Part shown: positions 37,695-48,417 of the stretch, in pieces
Layout of the letters: every line of letters begins with the position of its first letter
Numbering within the stretch: position 1 is the stretch's first letter
NCBI GenBank assembly: GCA_001600415.1
Contig: BCJX01000002.1
Location: 1,868,513 to 1,932,512 of the forward strand
Direction of reading: 5' to 3'
Source of the DNA: Pascua guehoae
Taxonomy: Eukaryota; Basidiomycota; Tremellomycetes; Trichosporonales; Trichosporonaceae
DNA length: 64,000 nucleotides
Notes under the pieces: model-generated
What the model was told of the DNA's origin: nothing
The model's input: the letters and a program-made list of their open reading frames with translations, nothing else
Database searches by the model: none
Position numbers and translations under genes: made by a program

Positions 37695-40368
37695 ATGGAT
37701 CAGCAGCTCATCTCGCTTGTCAACAAGGTACAACGCTGCATAGCGCGCGCGGTTCACAGCTAACAACCTCAGCTTCAAGATGTCTTTGCGTCGATCGGTG
37801 TCGCCAACAACATTGTGGGTGGCGCGGAAACTGACAATGGTATGAACCGCACTGACATTATGCAGGACTTGCCTCAGATCACTGTGATCGGTTCGCAGTC
37901 GAGCGGAAAGTCGTCCGTTCTCGAGGTGAGCTCGGAGACACCGCGCCGAGATGGGGACATACTGACCTTGCAGAACATTGTCGGGCGCGACTTCCTTCCC
38001 CGTGGCACTGGTATCGTTACGCGTCGTCCTTTGGTAAGGCAAGGACACCTGGACCCAGCTAACCCCGCAGGTGCTCCAGCTGATTAACCGACCCGCCGCG
38101 TCCAAGCCCAATGGCGCGGACAAGAAGGATGAGAAGCCTGGTGCGTTTCGTGTCTCATCGGCTCCAGCTGACGTTGCAGAGGACGCTATGGCCAAGACCA
38201 GGATTAATGAGAACAACCCAGACGAGTGGGGAGAGTTCCTGCATCTCCCGGGACAGAAGTTCCACGACTTCCACAAGATCCGCGACGAGATTGTTCGCGA
38301 CACCGAGAAGGCGACGGGCAAGAATGCTGGTGGGTTGGATGACGCCTAGCCAAGAGGGCGTCTGAGCGCGTTGGAAGCTAACGTCAGGTATCTCGCCCAA
38401 CCCTATCAACCTGCGTATCTTCTCGCCCAACGTCCTTACTCTCACCCTCGTTGACTTGCCCGGCTTGACCAAGGTGCCCGTTGGTGACCAGCCACGTGAC
38501 ATTGAGAAGCAGATCCGCGACATGCTTCTCCGTTACATCTCCAAGCCCAACGCTATTATCCTTGCCGTCACCGCTGCCAACACTGACTTGGCCAACTCGG
38601 ATGGTCTGAAGCTTGCGCGCGAGGTCGACCCAGACGGAACGCGTACCATTGGTGTTCTCACCAAGGTCGACTTGATGGACCACGGTACCGACGTCGTGGA
38701 CATTCTTGCCGGCCGTGTTATCCCCCTTCGCCTCGGCTATGTCCCAGTTGTCAACCGTGGCCAGCGTGACATTGACCAGTCACGGTCAATCGCGTCGGCG
38801 CTCGACGCTGAGAAGAAGTTCTTCGAGAGCCACCCCAGCTATGCCAGCAAGGCGCAGTACTGCGGTACACCGTGGCTCGCACGCAAGCTCAACATTATCC
38901 TCATGCACCACATCCGCAACACCCTGCCCGACATTAAGGCACGCATCAGCCAGCAGCTCGTCAAGTACCAGACCGAGCTGGCGGCGCTCGGCGGTGCCCA
39001 GGGCGAGGTTAACCCGGGAAGCCTGGTTCTCGCAACCATCACCGAGTTCTGCGCGGAGTTCCGCTCCGCCATCGACGGTAACACCAACGACCTCTCGGTC
39101 AACGAGCTTTCGGGCGGTGCGCGTATCAGCTATGTCTTCCACGAGCTGTACAACAACGGCGTCAAGAGCATCGACCCCTTTGACCAGGTCAAGGACGGCG
39201 ACATTCGCACAATCCTTTACAACTCGTCTGGTTCGACACCATCGCTCTTTGTCGGCACTAGCGCGTTTGAGATTATTGTCAAGCAGCAGATCCGCCGCCT
39301 CGAGGACCCGTCCCTCCGCTGTGTCGCCCTCGTGTACGACGAGCTCATTCGTATCCTTGGCCAGCTCCTGAACAAGACAACCGTCTTCAAGCGCTACCCC
39401 GAGCTCAAGGAGAAGTTCAACATGGTCGTCATCAACTTTTTCAAGAACTGTATGGCTCCCACAAACAAGTTTGTCGCAGACATGGTTGCCGCGCAGTCCT
39501 GCTACATCAACACCACCCACCCCGACTTCCTCAACGGCCACAAGGCCATGTCGATCGTCCAGGACCGCCTGAACGCCAACAAGCCGCCTGAGAAGATTGA
39601 CCCGAAGAAGAACCAGTTGCCCAAGGACCTCGAGCCTGAGAAGAAGGAGGAGAGCTTCTTTGGCAGTTTCTTCAACAAGGACAAGCCTAAGCGCAAGGGT
39701 GCCGCCGCCATGGAAGCTCCTCCGCCTGTCATCAAGCCCGTCAGCCAGTCGCTCAGTGAGCGCGAGCTCATGGAGACGGAAGTGATCAAGCTGTGAGTCG
39801 AAGCGCGCCACTTCTACCAGGAGCAGAACAGGAGTGTACTATCCACGTGCTGCGCCACCCACTCCTCGTCAAAGAAAAGAAACAAAACAGCCAACCAGCC
39901 ATACCCCATCTCCATCTCCACGTCCCCAACCACTTCAGTCGCGCATGCTAACACCCAAAAGCTTGATCCGCAGCTACTTTAAGCTGGTGCAGCAGGAGAT
40001 GATCGACATGGTCCCCAAGGCCATCATGCTGAACCTGGTCGGATACTCCAAGGACAACATGCAGAAGGAGGTGGGTCGATCCGACCTTCGGCAACCGACC
40101 GTGACTGACATCTAGCTTCTGGAGAACCTGTATGCGAAGCCCGAGGTGCTCGAGGAGATCCTCAAGGAGGCGCCAGAGGTTGTGGCCAGGTGCGTAATCT
40201 GCTTCACCTCTACTCTATCCGTCCGCAACCCACTATCACACTCGACATTCTTCGCCCTCTTTCCTCGTCTTCTCTACGTCTTCAACGCGCTAACGTCGCA
40301 GGCGACAGGAGGTAACTCGGATGCTTGTCGCGCTCGGAAAATCCGAGCAGATCGTCTCCGCTGTCTGA
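37695..40368 (+). CDS. VPS1: Dynamin-like GTPase Vps1
   Basis: Ten exons: 37695-37727, 37773-37814, 37866-37925, 37974-38033, 38071-38140, 38180-38329, 38388-39792, 39962-40070, 40116-40189 and 40302-40368, giving 689 aa, the usual Vps1 length. G1 is GSQSSGKSS (about 34-42). Switch I lies in [10 protein letters not shown]3 is DLPG in [11 protein letters not shown] (about 160) and G4 is TKVD (about 229-232). The middle/stalk region follows, then a variable Lys/Glu-rich insert, and the GTPase effector domain from about 600, ending [10 protein letters not shown]. There is no PH or Pro-rich domain, as in fungal Vps1. The protein self-assembles on membranes and acts in vacuolar sorting, endosome and peroxisome fission. 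Introns 2 (51 bases) and 5 (39 bases) are multiples of three without stops. The end of the last exon is duplicated 8 kb downstream. Confidence 0.96.
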
Positions 40369-40502
40369 GCAGACGTCTGAGCAGCGTTTATACAGTAGAA
40401 GTTGCAAACGTGTTGCATATACCATTGTCGTGGGAGCAGGCGCTTTGTTGCGTGTGGGAGTGGTGCCACATTCAGGGAGTGGTCCACATTCAGGGACTAC
40501 AT
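40334..40502 (+). repeat. Direct repeat copy A: VPS1 3-prime end and 3-prime UTR
   Basis: Starts at TCGGAAAATCCGAGC within the last VPS1 exon and runs through the stop (40366-40368) into the 3-prime UTR, to ATTCAGGGACTACAT. It matches 48418-48589 along its whole length with substitutions and a few indels, in the same orientation. Copy A has a 12-base internal duplication (AGCAGACGTCTG) just after the stop that copy B lacks. Confidence 0.9.
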
Positions 40503-40752
40503 CGTCTCGGCCGTGTGAGCAGCCACTTCCCAGTAGAAGTTCGCGGGCTTGATGCAGAGGTTGGACGCGATGCGAACATGCTCTTTCATACAGGGCTGGC
40601 TGTCTACAACTAACTACTCGGACATCTAAGTACCATCTAAAGTATACGCACATCTACGCGTCAACAAGTCACTGGTGTCCGTGCTAAGTGTCCAGTCCGA
40701 GACCACTGGATGTCAGCAGTGATCGTACAGAACTCGCTTACCTCTCCTTCTA

Positions 40753-42088
40753 TTACATCTGGTTTACATCACGCTCCCCCATTGGTGTCTTGCTCGCCGA
40801 GGCACGCCGGGGCGCCTTGCTGCTCTTGCCTTTCTTGCCGCTCATGCCACCCTTGGCGCCCGTACGACGTTTAGCTGGAGCTGTAAAGCTTCAGTAGTGT
40901 TCCGATGCAAAGCTGAAACCTACGCTTGTCGCTCGTGGGCGGTTTCGACCTCTTCTTGGTAGAGGACTCGGCTGCTGGAGGATCGTCCACTTCCATCTCC
41001 TCGTCCTGGTCCCCACCCCACCACTGTCCCTCCGACTCCAGCTTCTGGAGGTCCTTCTGGTAACCTTGCACCCGTGACTCCCACAAAACGGTCCAGTCGA
41101 GCTGTTCCGGCTTTGCCGGCTGGTAGCGTTTGGCGTTTTTAATGGCCCAGGGGTGTGTCGGGTACATTGCCGTAAACATCTTGTTGTGAGCGAGGCAATA
41201 GCAGATCACTCACGCGATGAATCCACTTCACCGGGTTGTATTGTGTGGAGAACCAAGTCGGAATGTCAAAGTGTACCGCTACCAATGGACTGTTCTGGTA
41301 GCTGCCGAAGGGCACCGTTGTGCCATTCAAATGTTCCAGTACTGTCTCCATCTTGGCATTTTTGATGTTGTCCGGCGCCACGCGGAAAGCGTCAGCGAAG
41401 CGGCGCAATACCTCGAGCCTCTGCACATGTTAATGAGATACAGCGTTCGCATACCCACCATGTAGTACGGGACGAACACCCTGCAGGTAGGGTCAGAACG
41501 CGCGTAGTTCTTGTCCTGGGGCCATATCATGTGCAGGGGACGAGACTCGGCCTGTGCGCGTCCAAACTCGACCTCGACTGCGTGCGCAAACTGAGCAGCT
41601 AATACCAGCGGCCTCATGGCAAAGTCGTGGCCCATCATCAAAGTCCCTCCTACCCTGAGGTAGTTGGGATCGACATTGAGCTGGGACGCCAGCTGGTGCA
41701 CACGGCCGTGGCGCTTGAAAATGGCGGGATCGCATTGTTTCTGGAGGGACACGACATGTCCGGCTCCTGCGCCGCGTAGCTTGATCTGCTCTTCGTGAAA
41801 CAGCTGGTTGGTTGCAGCCCCGAGAAGGTAGATGTCATGGGCCTCCAGGGGAAGAACGGTTGCGTACTGCGTGTACGTCCACTGGTAATCCACGTCGTTT
41901 TCGGGCTCCTCGGAAATGGTCCCGTAGACTTCCATTTCGAATGCTCGATATTGATCTGCAGCGCTGTCAGTCTGACCACTACCACAGCTGCAAGCCCAAG
42001 CGTGGTGCAAGTCGTACAGTGCGTTTGTTGGGTGACGGAGAAGCAGGGAGTGGGTTGTGTCTGAGAACGTCGTCAGCTCGTCATACAT
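40753..42088 (-). CDS. Unassigned protein with basic C-terminal tail
   Basis: Four exons (42088-41459, 41420-41214, 41179-40924, 40880-40753) give about 406 aa from ATG (MYDELTTFSD). The frame extends further upstream without a better start. The body is mixed alpha/beta in composition, with many Trp, Tyr and His (for example HMIWPQDKNYARSD, FDIPTWFSTQYNPVKWIHR). The last 90 residues hold an acidic patch (DQDEEMEVDDPP) followed by a long Lys/Arg-rich tail (STKKRSKPP, KKGKSSKAPRRAS) that resembles a nuclear localisation signal or nucleic-acid-binding tail. I recognise no family. It is convergent with VPS1 and belongs to the block bounded by the VPS1-end repeats. Intron 2 is only 34 bases, so that junction is the least certain. 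Confidence 0.6.
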
Positions 42089-42965
42089 GACCCTAATTGA
42101 CCCAGACCTCTCATCAAGACTTACAAGCGGTGCAGGTTTGAGCAATATGAATCGAAAGGAGTGGGCTGTGAGTGGCAAAACGCTAGAGGATGAATGAGAA
42201 AACAAAACCAACGCGGGTTGACGTGTGCATGTCATGAGAACTAGCATATGGGCCCAGGCAGGCCACAGGGCAGAGGGTCTGGATTCAACAACAAGCCATG
42301 CACCAGGTGAATTGAATACCCTGGAAGGGTGCAAGTCAAAAGACCACTCTGTGCTGTGTGCGTCAGCTTGTCAGAAATCAGCCACTCAGGGAATCGCGCG
42401 CCACATTGAACGCCAGGGTGCTGTCCATCGCCGACAGCTGTGCGATCGTGCAGCACCGAGACGACCAGCCGAGCGCACCAAGGGTTGAATAATATCGCGG
42501 CTTCCAAGCAGTAGTGCAGTACAGGACGGAAGTGTGTTGTACAGTAGTGACATGGATGGTAAGCGCTTGCGGGGGCATGCTCATCGTTGCCCTGCTCCTA
42601 CAGTATAGTAGTTGCTCAAGTGCATGTATTGTGTCCAATTGGGGCGGAGAATCCTTAGACGTCTACGAATGCAGAGTAGGAACGACGCTACCTACAAGCC
42701 ACGGGGACAGTGTTAGAGTGGATAGTCTATCAAGTTGCGTTGAAAAAGGGCGACGTTACTTGGGACATGCGGGGTGGTTGATTTCTTTTGTTGGTGGGTG
42801 GCGGTTGACGGTTGGGTTGTGACGTCAGTGACCACTGGGTCGTTTTTACGGTTGACCGTTGCGCTAGGCGGATGGAGCATTGACGACTTGCACATGGCCG
42901 ATGTCGCATTGTGAAATTACATGTGGTTGCGTGGGGATCGTGAGACCCTCCAGCCGGGTTCACAT
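42089..42965. other. Intergenic, nothing recognised
   Basis: Upstream of the 40753-42088 gene and up to the first hairpin repeat. Short frames only; no family similarity. Confidence 0.45.
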
Positions 42966-43868
42966 GTAACTGGAAGATGACCAGTCGTATAGGCATGTGT
43001 GACTGGACCCAGGAGCAGTGGTATAGACTTGAGCGACTGGTCGCAAGAACAGTCGCACGTTGTGGGAGATTTTCCTCGGCACTCCCGATTCTCTGGGCCT
43101 TGCTCTAGAGACTACTCGCACACACTCCTCGACTCTCGTACAACCAGGACTTGCCCCCTCGCCTCACTCATTTCCCGAGAACCGTATACCGGCGCTACGA
43201 GTCTCGTACGGTGGGATTTTCCTAGGTTCGGGTTCCCCACCGTACGGTTCTCGTAGTTGGCCTCTCCGACTCTCGAGGGTTTTCCTCTCAGACTCTCGAC
43301 AAAACTCACTAGGATTCTCGTACGGTGGCTCCCGCCACCCCACGAATCTCGTGCTCACCGTCCCGGTACTCGTACGGTGCGCCTTCTCTTGCCTTGCTCG
43401 TTCTCCGAGTCTCGTGGTCGATCCTCAGAGAATGTCGGTCAGTGTTCCCCCGATTCTCGGTGACGCCCCGGAGAAGTACACGTGTCTCGTTAATTTGGCG
43501 CCAGCCTCCACCGAACCTCGGTGGGTGGACATTTTCCACCACAACGTCCTCAATAGCAGGTTCGTGTAACTGGAAGATGACCAGTCGTATAGGCATGTGT
43601 GACTGGACCCAGGAGCAGTGGTATAGACTTGAGCGACTGGTCGNNAGAANAGNNANANGTCCTCAATAGCGGGTTCGTGTAACTGGAAGATGACCAGTCA
43701 TATAGGCATGTGTGACTGGACCCAGGAGCAGTGGTATAGACTTGAGCGACTGGTCGGTCACAGAGAAGTCACACATCCTCGATTGCCCATCCCTACTGGA
43801 GGATGACCAGTTGTATAGGTTTGAGTGACTGGACACGGGAGCAGTGATATAGACTTGAGCGGCTGGTC
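42966..43868 (+). repeat. Array of GACCAGTC hairpin repeats (4 copies) with an inserted TCTCG-rich module
   Basis: A unit of about 78 bases starting GTAACTGGAAGATGACCAGT occurs at 42966-43043, 43566-43643 and 43679-43756, and in diverged form at 43793-43868. In copy 1, GACCAGTCG (42979-42987) and CGACTGGTC (43034-43042) are perfect inverted 9-mers around a 46-base loop, so each unit can form a hairpin or looks like a small element with inverted ends. Copies 2 and 3 are 113 bases apart and share the upstream phrase CCTCAATAGCRGGTTCGT. Between copies 1 and 2 lies an unrelated 522-base module. N characters at 43644-43658 indicate assembly uncertainty, so true copy number may be larger. Confidence 0.88.
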
Positions 43869-43912
43869 ACAGAACAGTCACACATCCTCGTCGCGGCTAA
43901 AACTACATGTTG

Positions 43913-43984
43913 CAACATGAGACTGCTCAGCGACCAGTCATGTCTTCTCAACATGGGACTGTTCAGCGACCAGTCATGTCTTCT
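43913..43984 (+). repeat. 36-bp direct duplication
   Basis: Two adjacent 36-base units beginning CAACATG and containing CAGCGACCAGTCATG, differing at two positions. They share the GACCAGTC core with the hairpin array just upstream and may derive from it. Confidence 0.88.
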
Positions 43985-44047
43985 CAACATTGCTCTCATG
44001 TCATATCTCATCGAAAGTATGTAGCACACAAAAGATGTACATGCTAG

Positions 44048-46005
44048 CTACGTCTCGTCCTTGGCAAGCCTCACTTCCTCCTCGATGTAGCCCCGCAAGC
44101 GCTCAAGGACTTTGGGCGGGTAGTTTTCGTCCAGCGAGAGCAATCCTCCGTACTCCCTGCGCCGGAGGTAGTCGGCTGAAGCAGGCAGGGGCCGTTTCCC
44201 GTAGCTGTCGAGCGTACCCTGCGTGACGGATTGCGCCTGCAAGCAGGCGCGGAGAGCTGGCAGTTCCAGGCGCTGTGCTGCGCGTTTGCGGAGGCAAAGT
44301 TTGGTGACGTCGACCATCACGCCCACAGAAACCGGTACATCGTCGTCGAAGAACGGCTTGACCACGATTCCCCATCCCTCGAGGTCGTGCGTTGGTGGGA
44401 AACGCACGTCCTGGTGCTTGGACAACACCCTGTCCCACACGACGAGCATCTTTCGCACAAACGGCGTGCTGAGGATGGTGGCGTATGTAAACTCATCATA
44501 AATATTCACATTGAGCCCATTGTCGGATTCGATGGTGAGATGAAACGCGGCGAGGACGAATTGCTCGACAGAGAGGAGGGCGTACATCGGGAGGACCACG
44601 CTGCTGTCGTCCGGACACACGAGGTCGAAAAAGACCTTGTGGACCCAGTCGGCACGTGGTTTGGTTTGCGTCTCCATGGCAGCTACTCGCGCGTTAACCG
44701 CCTTCCAGCGGTGGTACCACGATCGACCGTCCGTGTGCTGGGTTTGTCCGCCGTATGTGGGAATGTCCTTCGACATTAGCAGTCTTTCTTTCAAGTTGCA
44801 AACTCACGGCTGGGTCTCTCTCGGCCTCTTCTAGGTCCCCGCCTCGGACCGCCTCAATCAAGCCCTGGTCGCATGAAGGGCCAAACGCGTAGAGAGAGGC
44901 ACCGTGGTGTTCCGACGCCAATGTCCGGCCAGCAAAAAGAATCGCACGAAGCCGCGACAAGTCCCGCCCTTCTTCCAAACTGATCAAAGTTAGCGCTTCT
45001 AGCTGGGTATTTGATCGCTCCTCACGCATCAAAGAACACTTGAATGTAGTCGTGTTCCCTATTCCAAAGCCAAGCGACGAATAGATAGACCAGGGGAAGC
45101 TCGATGCCCCTCCCGGCCTCGTTTGGGTCGGCGATGCGCAGCAGGTAAAGGGAAGCGTAGCCTCCCAGCGGGTGCAGGAGCCCATTCTTTTCGCTTGAGG
45201 GATGATCAGCATCTTGACGGCTTGCAATCGCGGACTGCATACCTAAACAATGACCCTTCCTTTCCAAAGGCCAGCTCCAACATGACGTTCTTCCAGGGGG
45301 TCCGATACTTCCTCACAAACTGTAGGATTAGATGCTACGGCTAGAACCGGACGTGAAACACATACTTCTTTCCACAGTGCCTTGGTCGCCTCGACAGCAA
45401 CAAACTCGTTCGCAAACGTGTAAAAGTCCAGAATGGCCTCTTGCCATTGGGGTGTGGCCCTCTCAAAGTTTGGAATCAGCGAGGACACAAGCTGAAAATC
45501 GTCGCCATCGAGGTCGACCTCGTCGCCTGGTGCTTCGAGGAGTGGTTCGTCCTTGTCGTCACTCGGCAACAAGTCGTTGGATCCCAAGGCCTCATCTTTC
45601 AACTCTGCCCAAACGCTGCTCTTGAACAAAGAAATTAGCATTGTCCGCAGGTTAGAAGGACTCACGTCGTCCATTACTGCCTCTATCCCAGCCCGACGTT
45701 CGCTCGGCGGTGCCAGGGAGGGATGAGCCTTAGGCGTTAGCTGGATCCAGTCCCATTGTACCTTCGATCAACGTACGCTGTCATAGTGCAGGCGGTGCAC
45801 AAGGAGGTTCTCGGTCTTCACTTGGGGGCGAGTGGGGATAGTCGGCGACCAGTTGGTAGTTGCACCAGTAGGGAGCTGGAGGAGTCAGTCCTTCCCTCCC
45901 GGATGGATATCACAGCAGTCTTACCGATGCAGACGGACGCAGGTTGCCAGGAGCAGGGTGCTGGTAGTGCCTTTCAGGGACCGTCCCGTGCTTTTTGCGC
46001 ACCAT
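44048..46005 (-). CDS. Unassigned multi-exon protein
   Basis: Exons were traced by frame and splice signals: 46005-45925, 45875-45777, 45728-45666, 45620-45366, 45319 to about 45246, about 45190-45032, about 44980-44809, then about 44779-44048 (stop TAG at 44048-44050). That is roughly 530 aa starting MVRKKHGTVPERHYQHP. A central acidic linker (DDKDEPLLEAPGDEVDLDGDD) separates an N-terminal basic piece from a helical body rich in aromatic and charged residues. Segments such as AILDFYTFANEFVAVEATKA, LVYLFVAWLWNREHDYIQVF and NVNIYDEFTYATIL look like a folded soluble protein; the hydrophobic one is interrupted by charges and is probably not a membrane helix. I recognise no family. It is divergent from the gene at 46413. 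Intermediate exon edges are approximate. Confidence 0.6.
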
Positions 46006-46412
46006 CCTGGGGAATAGTGTTTGGGAATGAGAGGAGTCGGATGAGTAGTTCAAGTGGGAAGATTGAATGCGAGGGGATAACGCATGAGAGTCCAAGTCTG
46101 CATGCAAAGTGATACCATGATTCTGCCATGGGGTGCTACGTGGAGGGTGCTGGAAGCTGGGACGATCCTGCATCGCCTTCTGCGCCCAATGGGCTGCGCA
46201 TTGCGCCTGCCTCCGCGATCTGCTGCGCACCAAGTGTGCTCCACACAGCATTACCCCGTAGGCGTAACTTTGCTGACCAAGTTTGAGACCCCGTGCGACA
46301 CCTAAACGAGTAGTTTGGCTGTTGCGAGTCCCCAAAACGCAAGGTGGCGTATCTTCCCTCGCACTTTGTTACACTCATCTTTCAACAGCTCTACCTTTCA
46401 CAATCGACCATC
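46006..46412. promoter_or_regulatory. Bidirectional promoter of the two unassigned genes
   Basis: The 407 bases between the start codons of the leftward gene (46005) and the rightward gene (46413). No recognised motif; inferred only from the divergent layout. Confidence 0.5.
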
Positions 46413-48417
46413 ATGGAGCCACTTGTTATCCACGACCCATTCAAGGACGAACCGGCGCTGTGAGCAAACCCGCACTGTAGTTCCAGATGGTTGACGCTGA
46501 CCGATGAGCGCCATTGCCGCCCTCGAGCGTCTCCGGCGTCTGGTCGGCGTTAGCACAATGATGCTGGCGTACATAGTTCGGAACGTGTCCATGAGTAATA
46601 ACCCCATCGGACTTTGGGTCCACCATCTACTTCAGGTGGACGTCAAGGACCACAAGTCCGACAAGTCGAACGAGACTTTTAACAGAAATGGATTGCAAGC
46701 GGTAGCCAAGAAGGACCTCGGAAAGGTCGCGAGGTATGTCAATTCCATCAGCCCCAGTTGCCAGTGATAAGGCCCGATGTCGTGCATCCCAGGCATCTTT
46801 GGGCACATCCTTGCTGAGAAAAAGGAAACTGACGCTGCCCTAGCGACTACAATACACTTTGGAACTTTTCCCGCGGACGCTTTCACACTGCCGAGGAGTG
46901 GGCTCTTTCGTGGCGCCGTCAAGCCGCGGCCATGGATCTTCTCATTTCGGTGAGCAACCTGCTAAGTGACGGGATTATATAAATATTACGTAAATACGCC
47001 AACGGCCTGCTGGACACGTCACTCTGGACGCGACAGAGGCGCTACATGCGGCGCCGCGTCTCGTTTCTCTGTTGTGGCAGAGGTATAGTATACCTCTACG
47101 CGACACGTTTCGGCCTCTAAGCTGAGGTGCAAATGCGCGTGGCGCTGACAATAGTACTTTGAGGGCATCACGCCGGATGCCATCTTCTATCTGGTACACC
47201 TGTATCAGTCAAAGACAACCGACCATGTGCGCGATGTTTGGCAGACGACATACTCCGACGTCATGCTGCGAGTGATCGGGGGACTCTGTCATTGGGTACT
47301 TGGTAAGTCTCTCAAACTCTGCTCTGCCTCGAGGACACAAAAGCCTTCCCGCACTTCAACTCTCCATCCTTGTGGGCGGGTCGGGACATAAGGTGTAAGT
47401 GCATGGTTGGCAGGGCCGTGCCCTAGTCGAGTCCCAGCTACCACCCGTCAGCTTCCACACCCTCTGTGATCTCTATGTCGCACCTGAGCACCAACCAGTT
47501 AGACTTGCTGACTACAGGCCGAGTAATGGGCTACCTGAATGAAGATAGCCCTAGCCCTGGCCTTTCGCCCGACGTCATATCCCAAACCCCATCTCTATGG
47601 AAGAGCTCGCCATTTAGCTCTCCGGGTTTGAACCAGCGGCGAGCCTCACGGATGCTGCACCTCTTCTTCTCGGTCCAGTTTGATCTGGCGCTTCTCCGTC
47701 ACGGGAAGGGCATCCTTCCTTTTGAGCCGTGTGCCGAAGCACACATTTACAGTTTTTACGAACGATGGCAGAGGGACCAAGACGGCAAGGCGGTCGAAGC
47801 GGCTTTTGCACGGGCCTGTACAGTGAGTCAACAACGTTGTTAGAGCGGAAGAGGAGCGCGGAGTAGAATCCTGAGGGCTGATTTTACTCTCGTTAGAACT
47901 TTGAGGTGTCAGTGAACGAGGCACGACGCGAGATTCGCCTCGCTCAGTACTACTGGGTCCGCCACTTTACCAACCCTCAAGAGGCAAGTCTTGGGATGAG
48001 GATGGTCGATTTCATTAGTAAGCGTCGATGGTGGACATGGCTAACTCCCTTGTTCGTGACATTCAGACCCATACTGGACGCGGTTACGGGAGCGTTGAGA
48101 TCATTTGGAGGCGAATCACGCAGTACCTCGACTCGAAAAGTATGGTAGCTCTCGACAAGCGCGCCATCAACGTATCAAAAGAACAAGAGCCGGTTGTCGC
48201 CAAGTAGGTAGCATGAGGGAGTTCCAGGTCTAACCGTCAGACTTCGCTATGACGAAGATATGATTGTATCGCCACAGGAGCTGGACCGAGCGTTCCCAGA
48301 CATCCCCTTGGCCAAGGTTATTCAGACTGCTTATAAGCTGCCGGTAAGTTGTGCAACAGCAGACGGGTGCTCGTATCTAGTCGATACTAAGACACTCTCC
48401 AGCGCCGTGGAAAGTAG
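46413..48417 (+). CDS. Unassigned multi-exon protein whose last exon abuts the VPS1-end copy
   Basis: The start is MEPLVIHDPFKDEPA at 46413-46459, then an exon from about 46509 (ALERLRRLVGVST...DLGKVAR). Further exons follow at about 46846-46949 (TLWNFSRGRFHTAEEW), about 47155-47301 (YFEGITPDAIFYLVHLYQ), one or more between 47450 and 47822 (LFFSVQFDLALLRHGKG, EAHIYSFYERW), 47898-48020, about 48067-48203, 48241-48343 and finally 48403-48417 (Arg-Arg-Gly-Lys-stop). The region 47300-47830 has ambiguous splicing. The protein is helical and Trp/Tyr-rich, with no family I recognise. The final intron and 5-codon exon lie within one arm of an inverted repeat, and the TAG stop directly touches the start of the duplicated VPS1 end at 48418. 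That suggests the 3-prime end of this gene was remodelled by the rearrangement. Confidence 0.55.

Noticed and set aside
42966..43868. Hairpin units considered as tRNA-like or snRNA genes
   Set aside because: No A/B boxes, Pol III terminators or Sm-site pattern accompany them.
44048..48417. Idea that the unassigned genes are paralogues of each other
   Set aside because: Apart from vague similarity in composition (YDE-type and Trp-rich stretches) I could not align them; a profile search would be needed.
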